Of a stretch of DNA of 64,000 nucleotides, positions 27,138-35,084 are shown in pieces. Made by a program: the position numbers and the translations under genes. The first letter of the stretch is position 1. Every line of letters starts with the position of its first letter. The notes under the pieces are model-generated. The model saw only the letters and a program-made list of their open reading frames with translations. It was not told the origin of the DNA and did not search any database. This DNA is from Candidatus Hydrogenedentota bacterium (GTDB lineage Bacteria; Hydrogenedentota; Hydrogenedentia; Hydrogenedentales; SLHB01): positions 248,001-312,000 of the forward strand of contig JABWCD010000006.1 of the NCBI GenBank assembly GCA_013359265.1, in the 5' to 3' direction.

Positions 27138-29447
27138 CTACTTCTTGATCAGCCAAATCTCGTTCAATCGCGACCGTTGACGCCAGTTGAGGTGCTCCTC
27201 GTTCGGCACGTCCCACGTCACGACAATAGCGCCATCCTCAGTCGCCTTCGCGGGTACGGGAAACTCTTTGATTTCGCCGGGCAGTTTTCCGTACTTGGTC
27301 GGCTCGACGCGCTCGCCGTCGACTTTCGTCAACGCCTCGCCCTGGCCGGACATGCGCAAGACATATGTCCCACCCGGTTCGACCGGATACCGCACGCCCA
27401 CCGGCCAGTCCATGTAGGTCAGCCACGAAATGCGGTCGCGGCACAGGCCATTGTCTTTCCACACATGATCGGGGTTGAGACTGCGTATGCGTGTGGGGTC
27501 GGTGTCGGTCGTCTCGCCGCGTAACACGCGCTGCGACTTGCTCACGTTGCCAACGTCATCGTAAAAGACGCAGCCCTCCGGGTTTTCCCAGGTTGCGAGT
27601 TCCTTGAGCCGCGCGGCTTGCGCCTCTTCAGTTGGAAGCTCGCGTACTTTCTTGAATTCGTCTTCGAGCCACCAGCGGTTGTTCAGCGGACGGTCCACCA
27701 TATCCAGTACGGCGCCCCGTTCGGTCCCGCTCGCTGTGTACTTCGGCACGCTCGTTTGCAGTTGGACGCTTTGGAAGAGCGCCTCGCACAACGCGTCGAT
27801 TCGCTTGCGCAGGTCGGCGCGTACCGGATTGGACTCCGCGCGGGTCAGAATCGCTGTGGCCTCCTCCATCGCCTTCGCCGGGTCGTCGAGGTGCGCCAAG
27901 ATCGCCGCGTTCGCTTTCGACTCCAGTTGCGCTTCATACATGCTGCGGTGCCGCTGGTACGCGTCGTAAACCGCGCGCAGTTGACACATCTGCCAGCGCC
28001 AGTTGTCGCGCAACTCCGGCGCTTTTGCGTCCAGCGCGTCCCACAACGCAAGCGTCGCGTCTATGCCGCCGTTTTCGCCGATCGGGCCTTCCCAATTCTT
28101 CTCCAGCGCGAGAATGCCGTCCGCCGCCTGCTCTGCCACGTCCGCGCCGAAGAACAGACGAGTGTATTCGAGCACCGCGTCGCGCACCGGCATATTCGGG
28201 TCCCACGCGCGCAGGCTCCAAATCGCTTTGTTTACGTCGTCATGCACGCCGTCGGAGTACGTGAGAAAGCCGTCGGTGTGCGGCGCGTAATAATTGTGCA
28301 GCGCCGCCTCGAACACCGGGCGCGGATTGATGCACTCACGCCCGAGCGTCATGCCGAACGCCGGGTCCCACCACGTCACGGGATACTGCGCGCGCACGCT
28401 GTGCGTAATGTCGGGATAGTGGCGATGTTTGTACTGCGGTGCGAGTCGGCGGCGCGTCTCGTCGATAGAAGGACTGCTCGGGCCGGAAACCACGCCCGCG
28501 AACCACCTTGGCTGCTCGCGATTGATGTAGTCGTAGAAGTAATCGACCTGCTCCTTGTTGAACCCCTGCAGCGACATCCACAGTCCCGCTTTCGGATGGT
28601 GCTTGTGCAGCAGCTTCGCGACATCCTCAAGGAACGGCATCACCAGGCTCGGGTGGTTGTCGCCCGGATCGCCGCCCGGGAAAAAAACGCCGTCGAGACG
28701 CGGACAAGCCCTGTACAACGCCTCATGCTTCTTCAAATGGTCCGCGCGGATTTTTCCGTCGTTTAGATCGAAATCCGCGGGCGTCCACACCCAATAATCT
28801 AGGTCGTACTTCGCGCAAATCTCGCTCATCGCGAGGTTCATCTCGTCGCGCGGCACTTTCATCAACGGCGACGTGCGGTCGTCCTGGAAGGGAATGTTCT
28901 CGATGCAGTTCGTGCCGAACAGCGCCAACTCGCGAATATACTGGTCGAACTGCTCGACGCTCCACGCGTCCCACGAATTCGCCGCGTGCCGATAGCCAAG
29001 CTGATGCCCGCGGATGTAATAACGTGGTTTCGAAGTCAGGTTGATGCCGGAAACAAATTTGCTGCCTTCAGAGAAATCCAGACTTCTAAGGAGCTGTCCG
29101 ATACCGAAAAGTAGCCCGCGTTGCGAAACACTGCTTATCGTAATTACCGGCGCGCTGTTTTTGTTGGCGAAGGTCTCGATTCGATAACCTTCGTAACCAA
29201 TTGTTGAGCTATTCCACTTACCGTTATAGACAATTTGCAGCCTTATCGCTGGGCGGTTGGATTCCTTAGTTTCGATCGGCAGTGTGAGGCCGGTTCGCTT
29301 CGCAATTTCTTCAACTAGCACCTGCGCGAAAACGGCCTCCAGTTTGCCAACTGGGCGGTCGGAAACACGAACGGCTGCGCCAGAAAGGTCAATCTCCGCT
29401 CGCGCACATAAACCCACAAACAATATCGTCACGATCATTCGTTTCAT
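27138..29447 (-). CDS. Secreted TIM-barrel glycosidase-like protein (GH20/GH67-type N-terminal domain)
   Basis: 769 residues with a signal peptide (MKRMIVTILFVGLCARA). Residues ~20-135 resemble the small alpha/beta domain that precedes the barrel in GH20 hexosaminidases and GH67 alpha-glucuronidases (FAQVLVEEIAKRTGLTLPI, LLFGIGQLLRSLDF). A TIM barrel follows (RGHQLGYRHAANSWD, LDYWVWTPADFDL, PGGDPGDNHPS), then a helical and a beta-rich C-terminus. Many acidic residues sit in the barrel but I cannot name catalytic ones. Polysaccharide or glycoconjugate breakdown is the likely role; the exact family is undecided. GNAT follows immediately. Confidence 0.72.
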   Translation of the reverse strand: MKRMIVTILFVGLCARAEIDLSGAAVRVSDRPVGKLEAVFAQVLVEEIAKRTGLTLPIETKESNRPAIRLQIVYNGKWNSSTIGYEGYRIETFANKNSAPVITISSVSQRGLLFGIGQLLRSLDFSEGSKFVSGINLTSKPRYYIRGHQLGYRHAANSWDAWSVEQFDQYIRELALFGTNCIENIPFQDDRTSPLMKVPRDEMNLAMSEICAKYDLDYWVWTPADFDLNDGKIRADHLKKHEALYRACPRLDGVFFPGGDPGDNHPSLVMPFLEDVAKLLHKHHPKAGLWMSLQGFNKEQVDYFYDYINREQPRWFAGVVSGPSSPSIDETRRRLAPQYKHRHYPDITHSVRAQYPVTWWDPAFGMTLGRECINPRPVFEAALHNYYAPHTDGFLTYSDGVHDDVNKAIWSLRAWDPNMPVRDAVLEYTRLFFGADVAEQAADGILALEKNWEGPIGENGGIDATLALWDALDAKAPELRDNWRWQMCQLRAVYDAYQRHRSMYEAQLESKANAAILAHLDDPAKAMEEATAILTRAESNPVRADLRKRIDALCEALFQSVQLQTSVPKYTASGTERGAVLDMVDRPLNNRWWLEDEFKKVRELPTEEAQAARLKELATWENPEGCVFYDDVGNVSKSQRVLRGETTDTDPTRIRSLNPDHVWKDNGLCRDRISWLTYMDWPVGVRYPVEPGGTYVLRMSGQGEALTKVDGERVEPTKYGKLPGEIKEFPVPAKATEDGAIVVTWDVPNEEHLNWRQRSRLNEIWLIKK

Positions 29448-29460
29448 GGTGCAGTTGTCC

Positions 29461-29520
29461 TTCTCGTTCCCAAATTTCCATTTGGGAACGCACTCTTGAA
29501 AAGCTCTGCTTTGCTCTTAG
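29461..29520 (+). repeat. Hairpin repeat with TTTCCA loop, single copy
   Basis: CGTTCCCAAA (29465-29474), loop TTTCCA, TTTGGGAACG (29481-29490): a perfect 10-base stem. It is followed by CGCACTCTTGAAAAGCTC and a second small hairpin AAAGC/GCTTT. It is the same element as the 96-bp tandem units at 44911-45294. It lies between ettA and the glycosidase-like gene. Confidence 0.88.
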
Positions 29521-29530
29521 TTCCGGCCAC

Positions 29531-31207
29531 CTACTTCTTCACCAGCTTCCGGTACCTGCTTCTTCGATTTTCAAACAACTTCGTTCCCATCTCTTTCATG
29601 CGCCAGTCCTCGTACTCTTTGAAATTCCCCGTGAACCACCGCACATTGCCCTCGCCCTCGAAGACGATCAAGTGCGTGCATATGCGATCGAGAAAGAAGC
29701 GGTCGTGACTCGTCAGCAACACGCAGCCGCGGAAATTTTGGATTGCCTCTTCCAACAGCCGAAGCGTGTTCACGTCAAGGTCGTTCGTCGGTTCGTCGAG
29801 CAGGATGACATTGCCGCCTTCTTTCAGCAGCTTCGCGAGGTGGCACCGGTTGCGCTCGCCGCCGGACAACTCATCGACCGTCTTCTGTTGGTCCGTGCCC
29901 TTGAACCCGAATCGCGCGAGATATTGGCGGATCGGCACCTTCTGTTTGCCCAGCGTGACCTCCGCCGCGCCGCCGCTGACTTCGTCAAGCAGGCTCTTCC
30001 CGCCCTCGAACGAAGACCGTTCCTGGTCCACGTACGACAGCGATACCGTTGATCCGATCATCACCTCGCCCGCGTCCGCCTGTTCCTTGCCGACAATCAT
30101 GCGCATCATGGTTGTTTTGCCGGTCCCATTCGGGCCGACAATACCGACCACCGCCGCCTTCGGCACGATGAAGCTCGCGTCCTTGAACAGCACTTGATCG
30201 CCGAACTGCTTCGTCACGTTCTTGAATTCGATTACGTCGTCGCCCAGTTCCGGCCCGGGCGCGACCGAGATCACCGCCGTGTCCTGCTTGCTCGCGGCGG
30301 CCTCGCGCGCGACCAGTTGTTCGTAGTGCGCGAGGCGCGATCGGCTCAATTCCTGCCGGTCGTTGTTGCTCATGCGAATCCACGCGAGTTCGTGCTCGAG
30401 CGCGCGCCCGCGCGAGTCTTTCTTCTCGCCCGCGGAAAGCTTCAGCAATTTTTGTTCGAGCCACGTCGAATAGTTGCCTTCCCAGGGGATGCCGTGCCCG
30501 CCCTCGAGTTCGAGAATCCACTTCGTCACGTTGTCGAGGAAATAGCGGTCGTGCGTGACGATGATCACCGTGCCCGGATAGTCGCGGAGTTGGTGTTCGA
30601 GCCAATCGACCGTTTCCGCATCGAGATGGTTGGTCGGCTCGTCAAGCAGCAACAGGTCCGGCCTATCCAGCAGCGCCTTGCACAGAGCCACGCGCCGCTT
30701 CTCGCCGCCGCTCAGCGTGCCAATGACGCGGTCGTCGTCCGGCAAGCACAACGCTTCGCTCGCGTGGGCCATGTGCGTTTCGAGGTTCCACGCGTCCGCC
30801 GCATCGAGTTTGTCCTGCAACACGCCCATGCGATCGATGGCCGCCTGCATCTCGTCATCGGACATCTCCTCGCCCATCTTCGCGGTCAACGCCTCGTATT
30901 CGCGCAACAGCGCCGTCGTGTTCGCAAACGCCGATTCGAGCACGTCGCGCACGGTCTGCTCGAGATCGAACACCGGCTCCTGCGGCACGATCCCCGCGCG
31001 AAATCCCTTCGTGATTTCAGCGCGCCCGATGAACTCGTCGTCCATCCCCGCCATAATGCGCAATACGGTCGATTTACCCGACCCGTTCTCGCCGACAATG
31101 CCGATTTTCGCGCCGGGATAAAAGCTGAGATAGATGTCCTTGAGTACGTGTTTCTGGCCGTAATGCTTGTTCAACCCAAGCATCGTGAAAATAAACTGCT
31201 CCGCCAT
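29531..31207 (-). CDS. ettA: Energy-dependent translational throttle protein EttA (ABC-F)
   Basis: 558 residues, the length of EttA. Two ABC ATPase domains: the first with Walker A GENGSGKS and signature LSGGEKRR, the second with GPNGTGKT and LSGGERNR; both Walker B strands read LLLDEPTNHLD or ILLDEPTNDLD. The linker between them contains the basic, tRNA-contacting region. No membrane part. ABC-F proteins of this subgroup bind the ribosomal E site and gate the first peptide bond according to ATP level. A near-palindrome (GTATAGG/CCTATAC) lies about 55 bases upstream. Confidence 0.96.
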   Translation of the reverse strand: MAEQFIFTMLGLNKHYGQKHVLKDIYLSFYPGAKIGIVGENGSGKSTVLRIMAGMDDEFIGRAEITKGFRAGIVPQEPVFDLEQTVRDVLESAFANTTALLREYEALTAKMGEEMSDDEMQAAIDRMGVLQDKLDAADAWNLETHMAHASEALCLPDDDRVIGTLSGGEKRRVALCKALLDRPDLLLLDEPTNHLDAETVDWLEHQLRDYPGTVIIVTHDRYFLDNVTKWILELEGGHGIPWEGNYSTWLEQKLLKLSAGEKKDSRGRALEHELAWIRMSNNDRQELSRSRLAHYEQLVAREAAASKQDTAVISVAPGPELGDDVIEFKNVTKQFGDQVLFKDASFIVPKAAVVGIVGPNGTGKTTMMRMIVGKEQADAGEVMIGSTVSLSYVDQERSSFEGGKSLLDEVSGGAAEVTLGKQKVPIRQYLARFGFKGTDQQKTVDELSGGERNRCHLAKLLKEGGNVILLDEPTNDLDVNTLRLLEEAIQNFRGCVLLTSHDRFFLDRICTHLIVFEGEGNVRWFTGNFKEYEDWRMKEMGTKLFENRRSRYRKLVKK

Positions 31208-31261
31208 GAAGGAAAAACCTGACCTTTCTACTGTTCTCTCGCGTTATTTGGGAAATAGGTC

Positions 31262-31276
31262 GTATAGGTCCTATAC
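31262..31276. other. Near-palindrome GTATAGG-T-CCTATAC upstream of ettA
   Basis: A perfect 7-base inverted repeat with a 1-base centre, about 55 bases upstream of the ettA start, followed by another GGCCTAT. It could be an operator or part of a dispersed repeat; nothing in the sequence decides this. Confidence 0.4.
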
Positions 31277-31323
31277 GGCCTATGCGAGTGGAGTCTCGCG
31301 TACAAATGAAAATCTGTTATGCC

Positions 31324-31629
31324 TTACCACCCACTATCTTCCGGATAGCAATTCCCATACTTCACGCTCTTCCGCGGCGCCGCCATCATCGGCTCGACTG
31401 CGTCGCGCCACTTCTTGTAGTGGTCCGTCTCCTTATGCCGCGCCGGATCGTCCGCGGTGCGATACACCTCCACCAGCACAAACTTCGACGCATCGTCCTG
31501 CTGCTGAATTACGTCGAACCGCGCGATGCCCGGCTCTTTCACGCTGTTCCGCGCGTTCTCGACTGTCGCGGCGCGGAACGCGTCTTCGCAGCCCGGCTTC
31601 ACATCGACATGCACATGCACAACAAGCAT
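31324..31629 (-). CDS. Antibiotic biosynthesis monooxygenase (ABM) domain protein, putative quinol monooxygenase
   Basis: 101 residues: a single ferredoxin-like ABM domain. [20 protein letters not shown], then [20 protein letters not shown] and [19 protein letters not shown] follow the YgiN/LsrG pattern closely. Such dimers oxidise quinols or isomerise small signals without cofactor. It lies 18 bases downstream of the SDR gene on the same strand and is likely in the same transcript. Confidence 0.9.
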   Translation of the reverse strand: MLVVHVHVDVKPGCEDAFRAATVENARNSVKEPGIARFDVIQQQDDASKFVLVEVYRTADDPARHKETDHYKKWRDAVEPMMAAPRKSVKYGNCYPEDSGW

Positions 31630-31647
31630 GACTTGACTCCCAAACCG

Positions 31648-32475
31648 TCAGCTTCCCAGTAGTCCAAACCGCTTCATCAACATCCTGTCCAACATCCGCG
31701 CCGGCATCAATCGCTTCAGGGCAGGGTACAGGTTCCCGCCGTGTCCCACGCGAATAACCGCCGGCGCCACCTCGCGCGTGGTCCTCTCCACGATGCGTTT
31801 GGCGACGAACTCCGCCGACTCCGAATGCTTTTGCGACGCGCGCGCCCGAGCGCCGATTCCTTTCGCAAACCGCTGGTACGGCGAATCGTCTTTCATGACG
31901 ACGTGTTCCGCCGCCGTATCGCCGAACCGCGACTTCACACCTCCCGGTTGCACAATCACGACGTCGATTCCGAACGGCGCCAGTTCCATCCGCGCCGCTT
32001 CCGAGATCGAATGCAGAGCCGCTTTTGACGCGCAATACACCCCCGCAAACGGCGTGGTCAAAATTCCCGACACACTGCCGATATTCACAATGCGCCCGCG
32101 TTTGGCGGCGATCATGTGTGGCGCGACCGCCTTCATCATCTCGATCGCACCCACGATGTTCGTCTCGAACTGCGCGCGCACCTGATCCGCCGTCACATCG
32201 AGGATCGGCCCCATCTGCCCGTACCCGGCATTATTCACGAGCATCGAGATTGTGCCTGCCTTTGCAGCGACGGCGTCCACCGCGGATCGTATCGACTCGA
32301 CGGCAGTTACATCGAGCGCAAGCGTGTCGATGTTCGTTCCCGCGATGTCGCCCAACGTTTCCGGCTTACGCGCAGTCGCGAACACGCGATGTCCCTGCGC
32401 GGCGTATTCGACCGCCAGCGCCCGGCCAATGCCGGTCGAGCACCCGGTAATAAGCACTACTTGATTGGCAAGCAT
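31648..32475 (-). CDS. Short-chain dehydrogenase/reductase
   Basis: 275 residues from the ATG at 32475 (GAGGG about 8 bases upstream); an in-frame upstream start at 32508 is less likely. Classical SDR motifs: TGCSTGIG for the dinucleotide, NNAGYG, the catalytic Ser in NIGSVSG and Y-x-x-x-K in YCASK. The overall pattern resembles SDRs acting on steroids, lipids or sugars, but the substrate is unknown. An ABM-domain gene follows and may act on the same pathway. Confidence 0.92.
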   Translation of the reverse strand: MLANQVVLITGCSTGIGRALAVEYAAQGHRVFATARKPETLGDIAGTNIDTLALDVTAVESIRSAVDAVAAKAGTISMLVNNAGYGQMGPILDVTADQVRAQFETNIVGAIEMMKAVAPHMIAAKRGRIVNIGSVSGILTTPFAGVYCASKAALHSISEAARMELAPFGIDVVIVQPGGVKSRFGDTAAEHVVMKDDSPYQRFAKGIGARARASQKHSESAEFVAKRIVERTTREVAPAVIRVGHGGNLYPALKRLMPARMLDRMLMKRFGLLGS

Positions 32476-32574
32476 CGCACAACCCTCGGGAAAGGAGGAG
32501 AATACCAAAAGACGGCGCGGCAGACGAAGGGGCGCTGCGTTGTTTCCTCTTCAATCACTTTTCGCGGTGCGAAT

Positions 32575-32740
32575 ATGGAGTGCGGCAGCAGAGTCTTCGG
32601 CGCTGCCGCTTTGACTTGCGGCGGAGCCGGGTGTGCGACGAGATGCGTCGATTTACTCGAGCACAATGCGCGTTGTGAGCCAAAGCGGTAGCGCCGTCCG
32701 CCTTCGCAAGGCTGCGGCGCACTCTGCTACCGCACTCCAT
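32575..32740. repeat. 166-bp nested inverted-repeat element
   Basis: Outer arms 32575-32594 and 32721-32740 match in 19 of 20 positions. Inside, GGCGCTGCCGCTTTG pairs with CAAAGCGGTAGCGCC (32681-32695) with one mismatch. Smaller hairpins lie within (CACAATGCGCGTTGTG; GCCTT/AAGGC). The DNA lies between queC and the SDR gene and carries no credible gene. It looks like a small non-autonomous mobile or structural element; no target duplication was confirmed. Confidence 0.75.
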
Positions 32741-32783
32741 ACCAAGGCTTGATTAGAATCCCGGTACTGAAGAGACTACGAGA

Positions 32784-33485
32784 TTAGGGATTGTTCGCAT
32801 ACGGCAGCGGGTCAGCCACACCCGCTTCCTCGAAGGCTTTCAACCGCTCCACGCACGTCGGGCAGGTGCCGCAAGCCTTCTCCCCGCCGCGATAGCACGA
32901 CCATGTGTACCCAAAGTTCACGCCCAGTTCGATGCCGAGACGGACCGACTCGACCTTCTTCTTGTGAATGAACGGCGCGTGGACTGTAACCGGTTCGCGG
33001 CGATTCAGCGACAACACGTTGTTTACGCGCGCAAGGAACTCGGTCGTGCAATCCCAATATCCGTATTCATCGAGCGCCTGCGCGCCGTAATAGACATCGC
33101 GAATGCCCTGCGTCTCAGCGTAGGCCGCCGCAATCGATAACAGGATCATGTTGCGGTTCGGCACGTAGGTCGGAGGTTGATCGAGTTGCGCTGTCTCCAA
33201 GTCGCTCAAGTCGGGCACGACTTTTCCACCCGACACAAGCGCAGACGCGCCTTTCACGAGATCGCCGAGAAACGTCACATCGATGACGCGCTGCGCCGCG
33301 ACGTCCGCCGCATCCGCCTGCCAATGCGCGCAGTCAAGTTCCTTCGCGTGCCGCTGCCCGTAATCGAAACTGACAGCATGAACCGGCGCGCAGCGCAGTT
33401 GCCGCACGACATGGTGCAGAAGCACGGACGAATCGAGGCCCCCGCTGACGAGGACCACCGCCGGGGCGGATTGAATAGCGGTCAT
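32784..33485 (-). CDS. queC: 7-cyano-7-deazaguanine synthase
   Basis: 233 residues. The ATP pyrophosphatase loop SGGLDSS lies near the start. The C-terminal zinc site is CYRGGEKACGTCPTC. QueC converts 7-carboxy-7-deazaguanine to preQ0 on the route to queuosine in tRNA. No other que genes are in the window, and no preQ1 riboswitch could be recognised upstream. AAGGA lies 8-10 bases before the ATG. Confidence 0.96.
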   Translation of the reverse strand: MTAIQSAPAVVLVSGGLDSSVLLHHVVRQLRCAPVHAVSFDYGQRHAKELDCAHWQADAADVAAQRVIDVTFLGDLVKGASALVSGGKVVPDLSDLETAQLDQPPTYVPNRNMILLSIAAAYAETQGIRDVYYGAQALDEYGYWDCTTEFLARVNNVLSLNRREPVTVHAPFIHKKKVESVRLGIELGVNFGYTWSCYRGGEKACGTCPTCVERLKAFEEAGVADPLPYANNP

Positions 33486-33811
33486 AACAAACAGTCCTTA
33501 TTGCCGTAAACAGACCAGTATGGCCAAGGCGTGTTGCACTGGAGTTAGCCGACTACGACTGTACCGCCGCGGGGGTTCGCGTTTCCAGCCCACAAGATAT
33601 GCCCGGATACACCGGCTATGTGCGGCTAGACACCGCTGTGACCACAATATATAGCGCCGGTTGGCCGGTTCGGCGTTGCGGTGAACGCGTGAAGGTGGTA
33701 TACTGGCCGTGGCATTGAAGGATGGGCGCGTTGCGATTCCTCGTAACCCGTTCCAAGGCAATGTATTAGCACGATTCAAGCGGTGCCCGCGCGCACCGTG
33801 TGAAAGGGGTT
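33486..33811. other. 326-bp gene-free divergent region between queC and the PfkB kinase
   Basis: Contains the leader regions of two divergent transcripts. One good rightward promoter is visible at 33676-33704. No known riboswitch, repeat or credible gene was found. An open frame on the minus strand (33498-33779) lacks any recognisable domain and is rejected. Confidence 0.6.
33676..33704 (+). promoter_or_regulatory. Sigma-70-type promoter for the PfkB-LptD operon
   Basis: TTGCGG (33676-33681), 17-base spacer, TATACT (33699-33704). It lies about 107 bases upstream of the kinase start and points into the kinase, Pro/Gln-rich and LptD-fusion genes. Confidence 0.55.
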
Positions 33812-34765
33812 ATGGCCGCTGACGTCATCTGTTTAGGGCTCGCCTGCGCGGACGTCATGGCCCGCCCCGTCGAGTCCTTCCCGGAACGCGGCAAACTCGA
33901 ACTGATCCCGACGCTGGAAATTCACCTCGGCGGGCTCGCGGCCGTCGCAGCGGCCGTCATTGCCAAACTCGGCGGGTCGGTCGCCTTCATGGGCAAGCTT
34001 GGCACCGACGGATTCGGCGACTACTGCGCCGGGGCGCTGTCGAATTTCGGCGTCAATCTGGACCTCCTGCAGCGCACATCGACGGAGGGCACCCCCGCAA
34101 CGGTTGTCCTCGTCAGCAAAGACGGCGAACGCACCTTTCTTCACCATCCCGGATGCAGCCGCACGCTTCGGGAAAACGACATCGACGCGGAAAGGTTTCG
34201 CGGCGCCAAGCACGTGCACTGGGGCGGCCCCGCGGTTACACCGGGGCTGGATGGCCCGCCGATCGGGCGAATTCTCGAAACGGCCAAGCGCATGGGACTG
34301 ACTACGTCGGTCGATACGTGCTACGATGGCTTGGATGTATGGTTTCCGCGCATCGAGGCGGCGCTGCCGTTTCTCGATGTCGTGATGTCGAGCGTCGAAG
34401 AGGCGCGCAAATACACGGGGAAAAAAGAGCCGGAGGCGATCGCCGATTTCTATCTCGATCGCGGGCCGGACATTGCGGTGATCAAGCTCGGCGACGGCGG
34501 TATGTTCGTGAAGAGCACCATCGAGCGCATGCGCGTGCCCGCGCACAAGGTCGACGTGGTGGACACGACAGGGGCCGGCGACGCGGCGTGCGGCGCGTTC
34601 GTATACGGCTACACACAGGGCTGGGAACTGTCCCGGAGCGTGCAGTTGGCAAACGCGGTCGGCGCGCTGACCGTGCAAACGATGGGCGGTCCCGAAGGGG
34701 TCAAATCGCTGGACGACACGCTCGCATTTATCGAGCGCGTGCCCGTAGCGGTGGAGGCATTCTGA
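33812..34765 (+). CDS. PfkB family carbohydrate/nucleoside kinase
   Basis: 317 residues from the ATG at 33812; an in-frame GTG at 33800 would add four. The signature near the C-terminus, VDTTGAGDAACGAF, holds the catalytic Asp. The N-terminal LGLACADVMARP and the Gly-rich LEIHLGGLAAVAAAVIAKLGG are typical of ribokinase-type sugar kinases (the family's first signature). The substrate may be a sugar, sugar phosphate or nucleoside. The TGA overlaps the ATG of the next gene (TGATG), and a third gene follows 2 bases after that, so it heads a compact operon with an LptD-type outer-membrane protein. That is unusual company for a sugar kinase unless the sugar feeds the cell envelope. Confidence 0.9.
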   Translation: MAADVICLGLACADVMARPVESFPERGKLELIPTLEIHLGGLAAVAAAVIAKLGGSVAFMGKLGTDGFGDYCAGALSNFGVNLDLLQRTSTEGTPATVVLVSKDGERTFLHHPGCSRTLRENDIDAERFRGAKHVHWGGPAVTPGLDGPPIGRILETAKRMGLTTSVDTCYDGLDVWFPRIEAALPFLDVVMSSVEEARKYTGKKEPEAIADFYLDRGPDIAVIKLGDGGMFVKSTIERMRVPAHKVDVVDTTGAGDAACGAFVYGYTQGWELSRSVQLANAVGALTVQTMGGPEGVKSLDDTLAFIERVPVAVEAF

Positions 34766-35082
34766 TGATTCATCTGGCCATGATTGCGCTCCTGGGAATT
34801 TTCGCGGCGGCACAGCAGCCGCAGGTGCAGCAGGAAGAATTGCCGAAACCGGGCCAAACGCAACCGGCCCAGCCGTCGACGCCGGAGCAAAAGCCGGCAA
34901 CACCGGCGCCACAGCAAACCGCGCCGGCGGAACAGCCGCAGACACAGCCTGCTCCGGAGCCGGCGCCAGCGCCGCGGGCCGCGGCGGGTACGACGCAGCA
35001 CGTGCCCGCGCCCGAAGAGCGCGAACGGGGCCAGCAGGGTAAGCCGGTCGCGGCATTTTGGACAGTAATCCCAGGGAAATAG
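34765..35082 (+). CDS. Small exported Pro/Gln/Ala-rich protein
   Basis: 105 residues. A short hydrophobic signal (MIHLAMIALLGIFAAA) is followed by a low-complexity stretch rich in Pro, Gln, Ala and Glu. The tail contains PAPEERERGQQGKPVAAFW. No domain is recognisable. It overlaps the kinase stop by one base, and the LptD-fusion gene starts 2 bases after its stop, so it is almost certainly translated as part of that operon. It could be a periplasmic linker or partner of the outer-membrane protein; that is a guess from position. Confidence 0.68.
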   Translation: MIHLAMIALLGIFAAAQQPQVQQEELPKPGQTQPAQPSTPEQKPATPAPQQTAPAEQPQTQPAPEPAPAPRAAAGTTQHVPAPEERERGQQGKPVAAFWTVIPGK

Positions 35083-35084
35083 TC

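Noticed and set aside
33486-33560. preQ1 riboswitch upstream of queC
   Set aside because: No sequence resembling the preQ1 aptamer could be found in the leader.
33498-33779. Minus-strand small gene upstream of queC
   Set aside because: No family, no ribosome site, and it covers a good promoter for the opposite strand.
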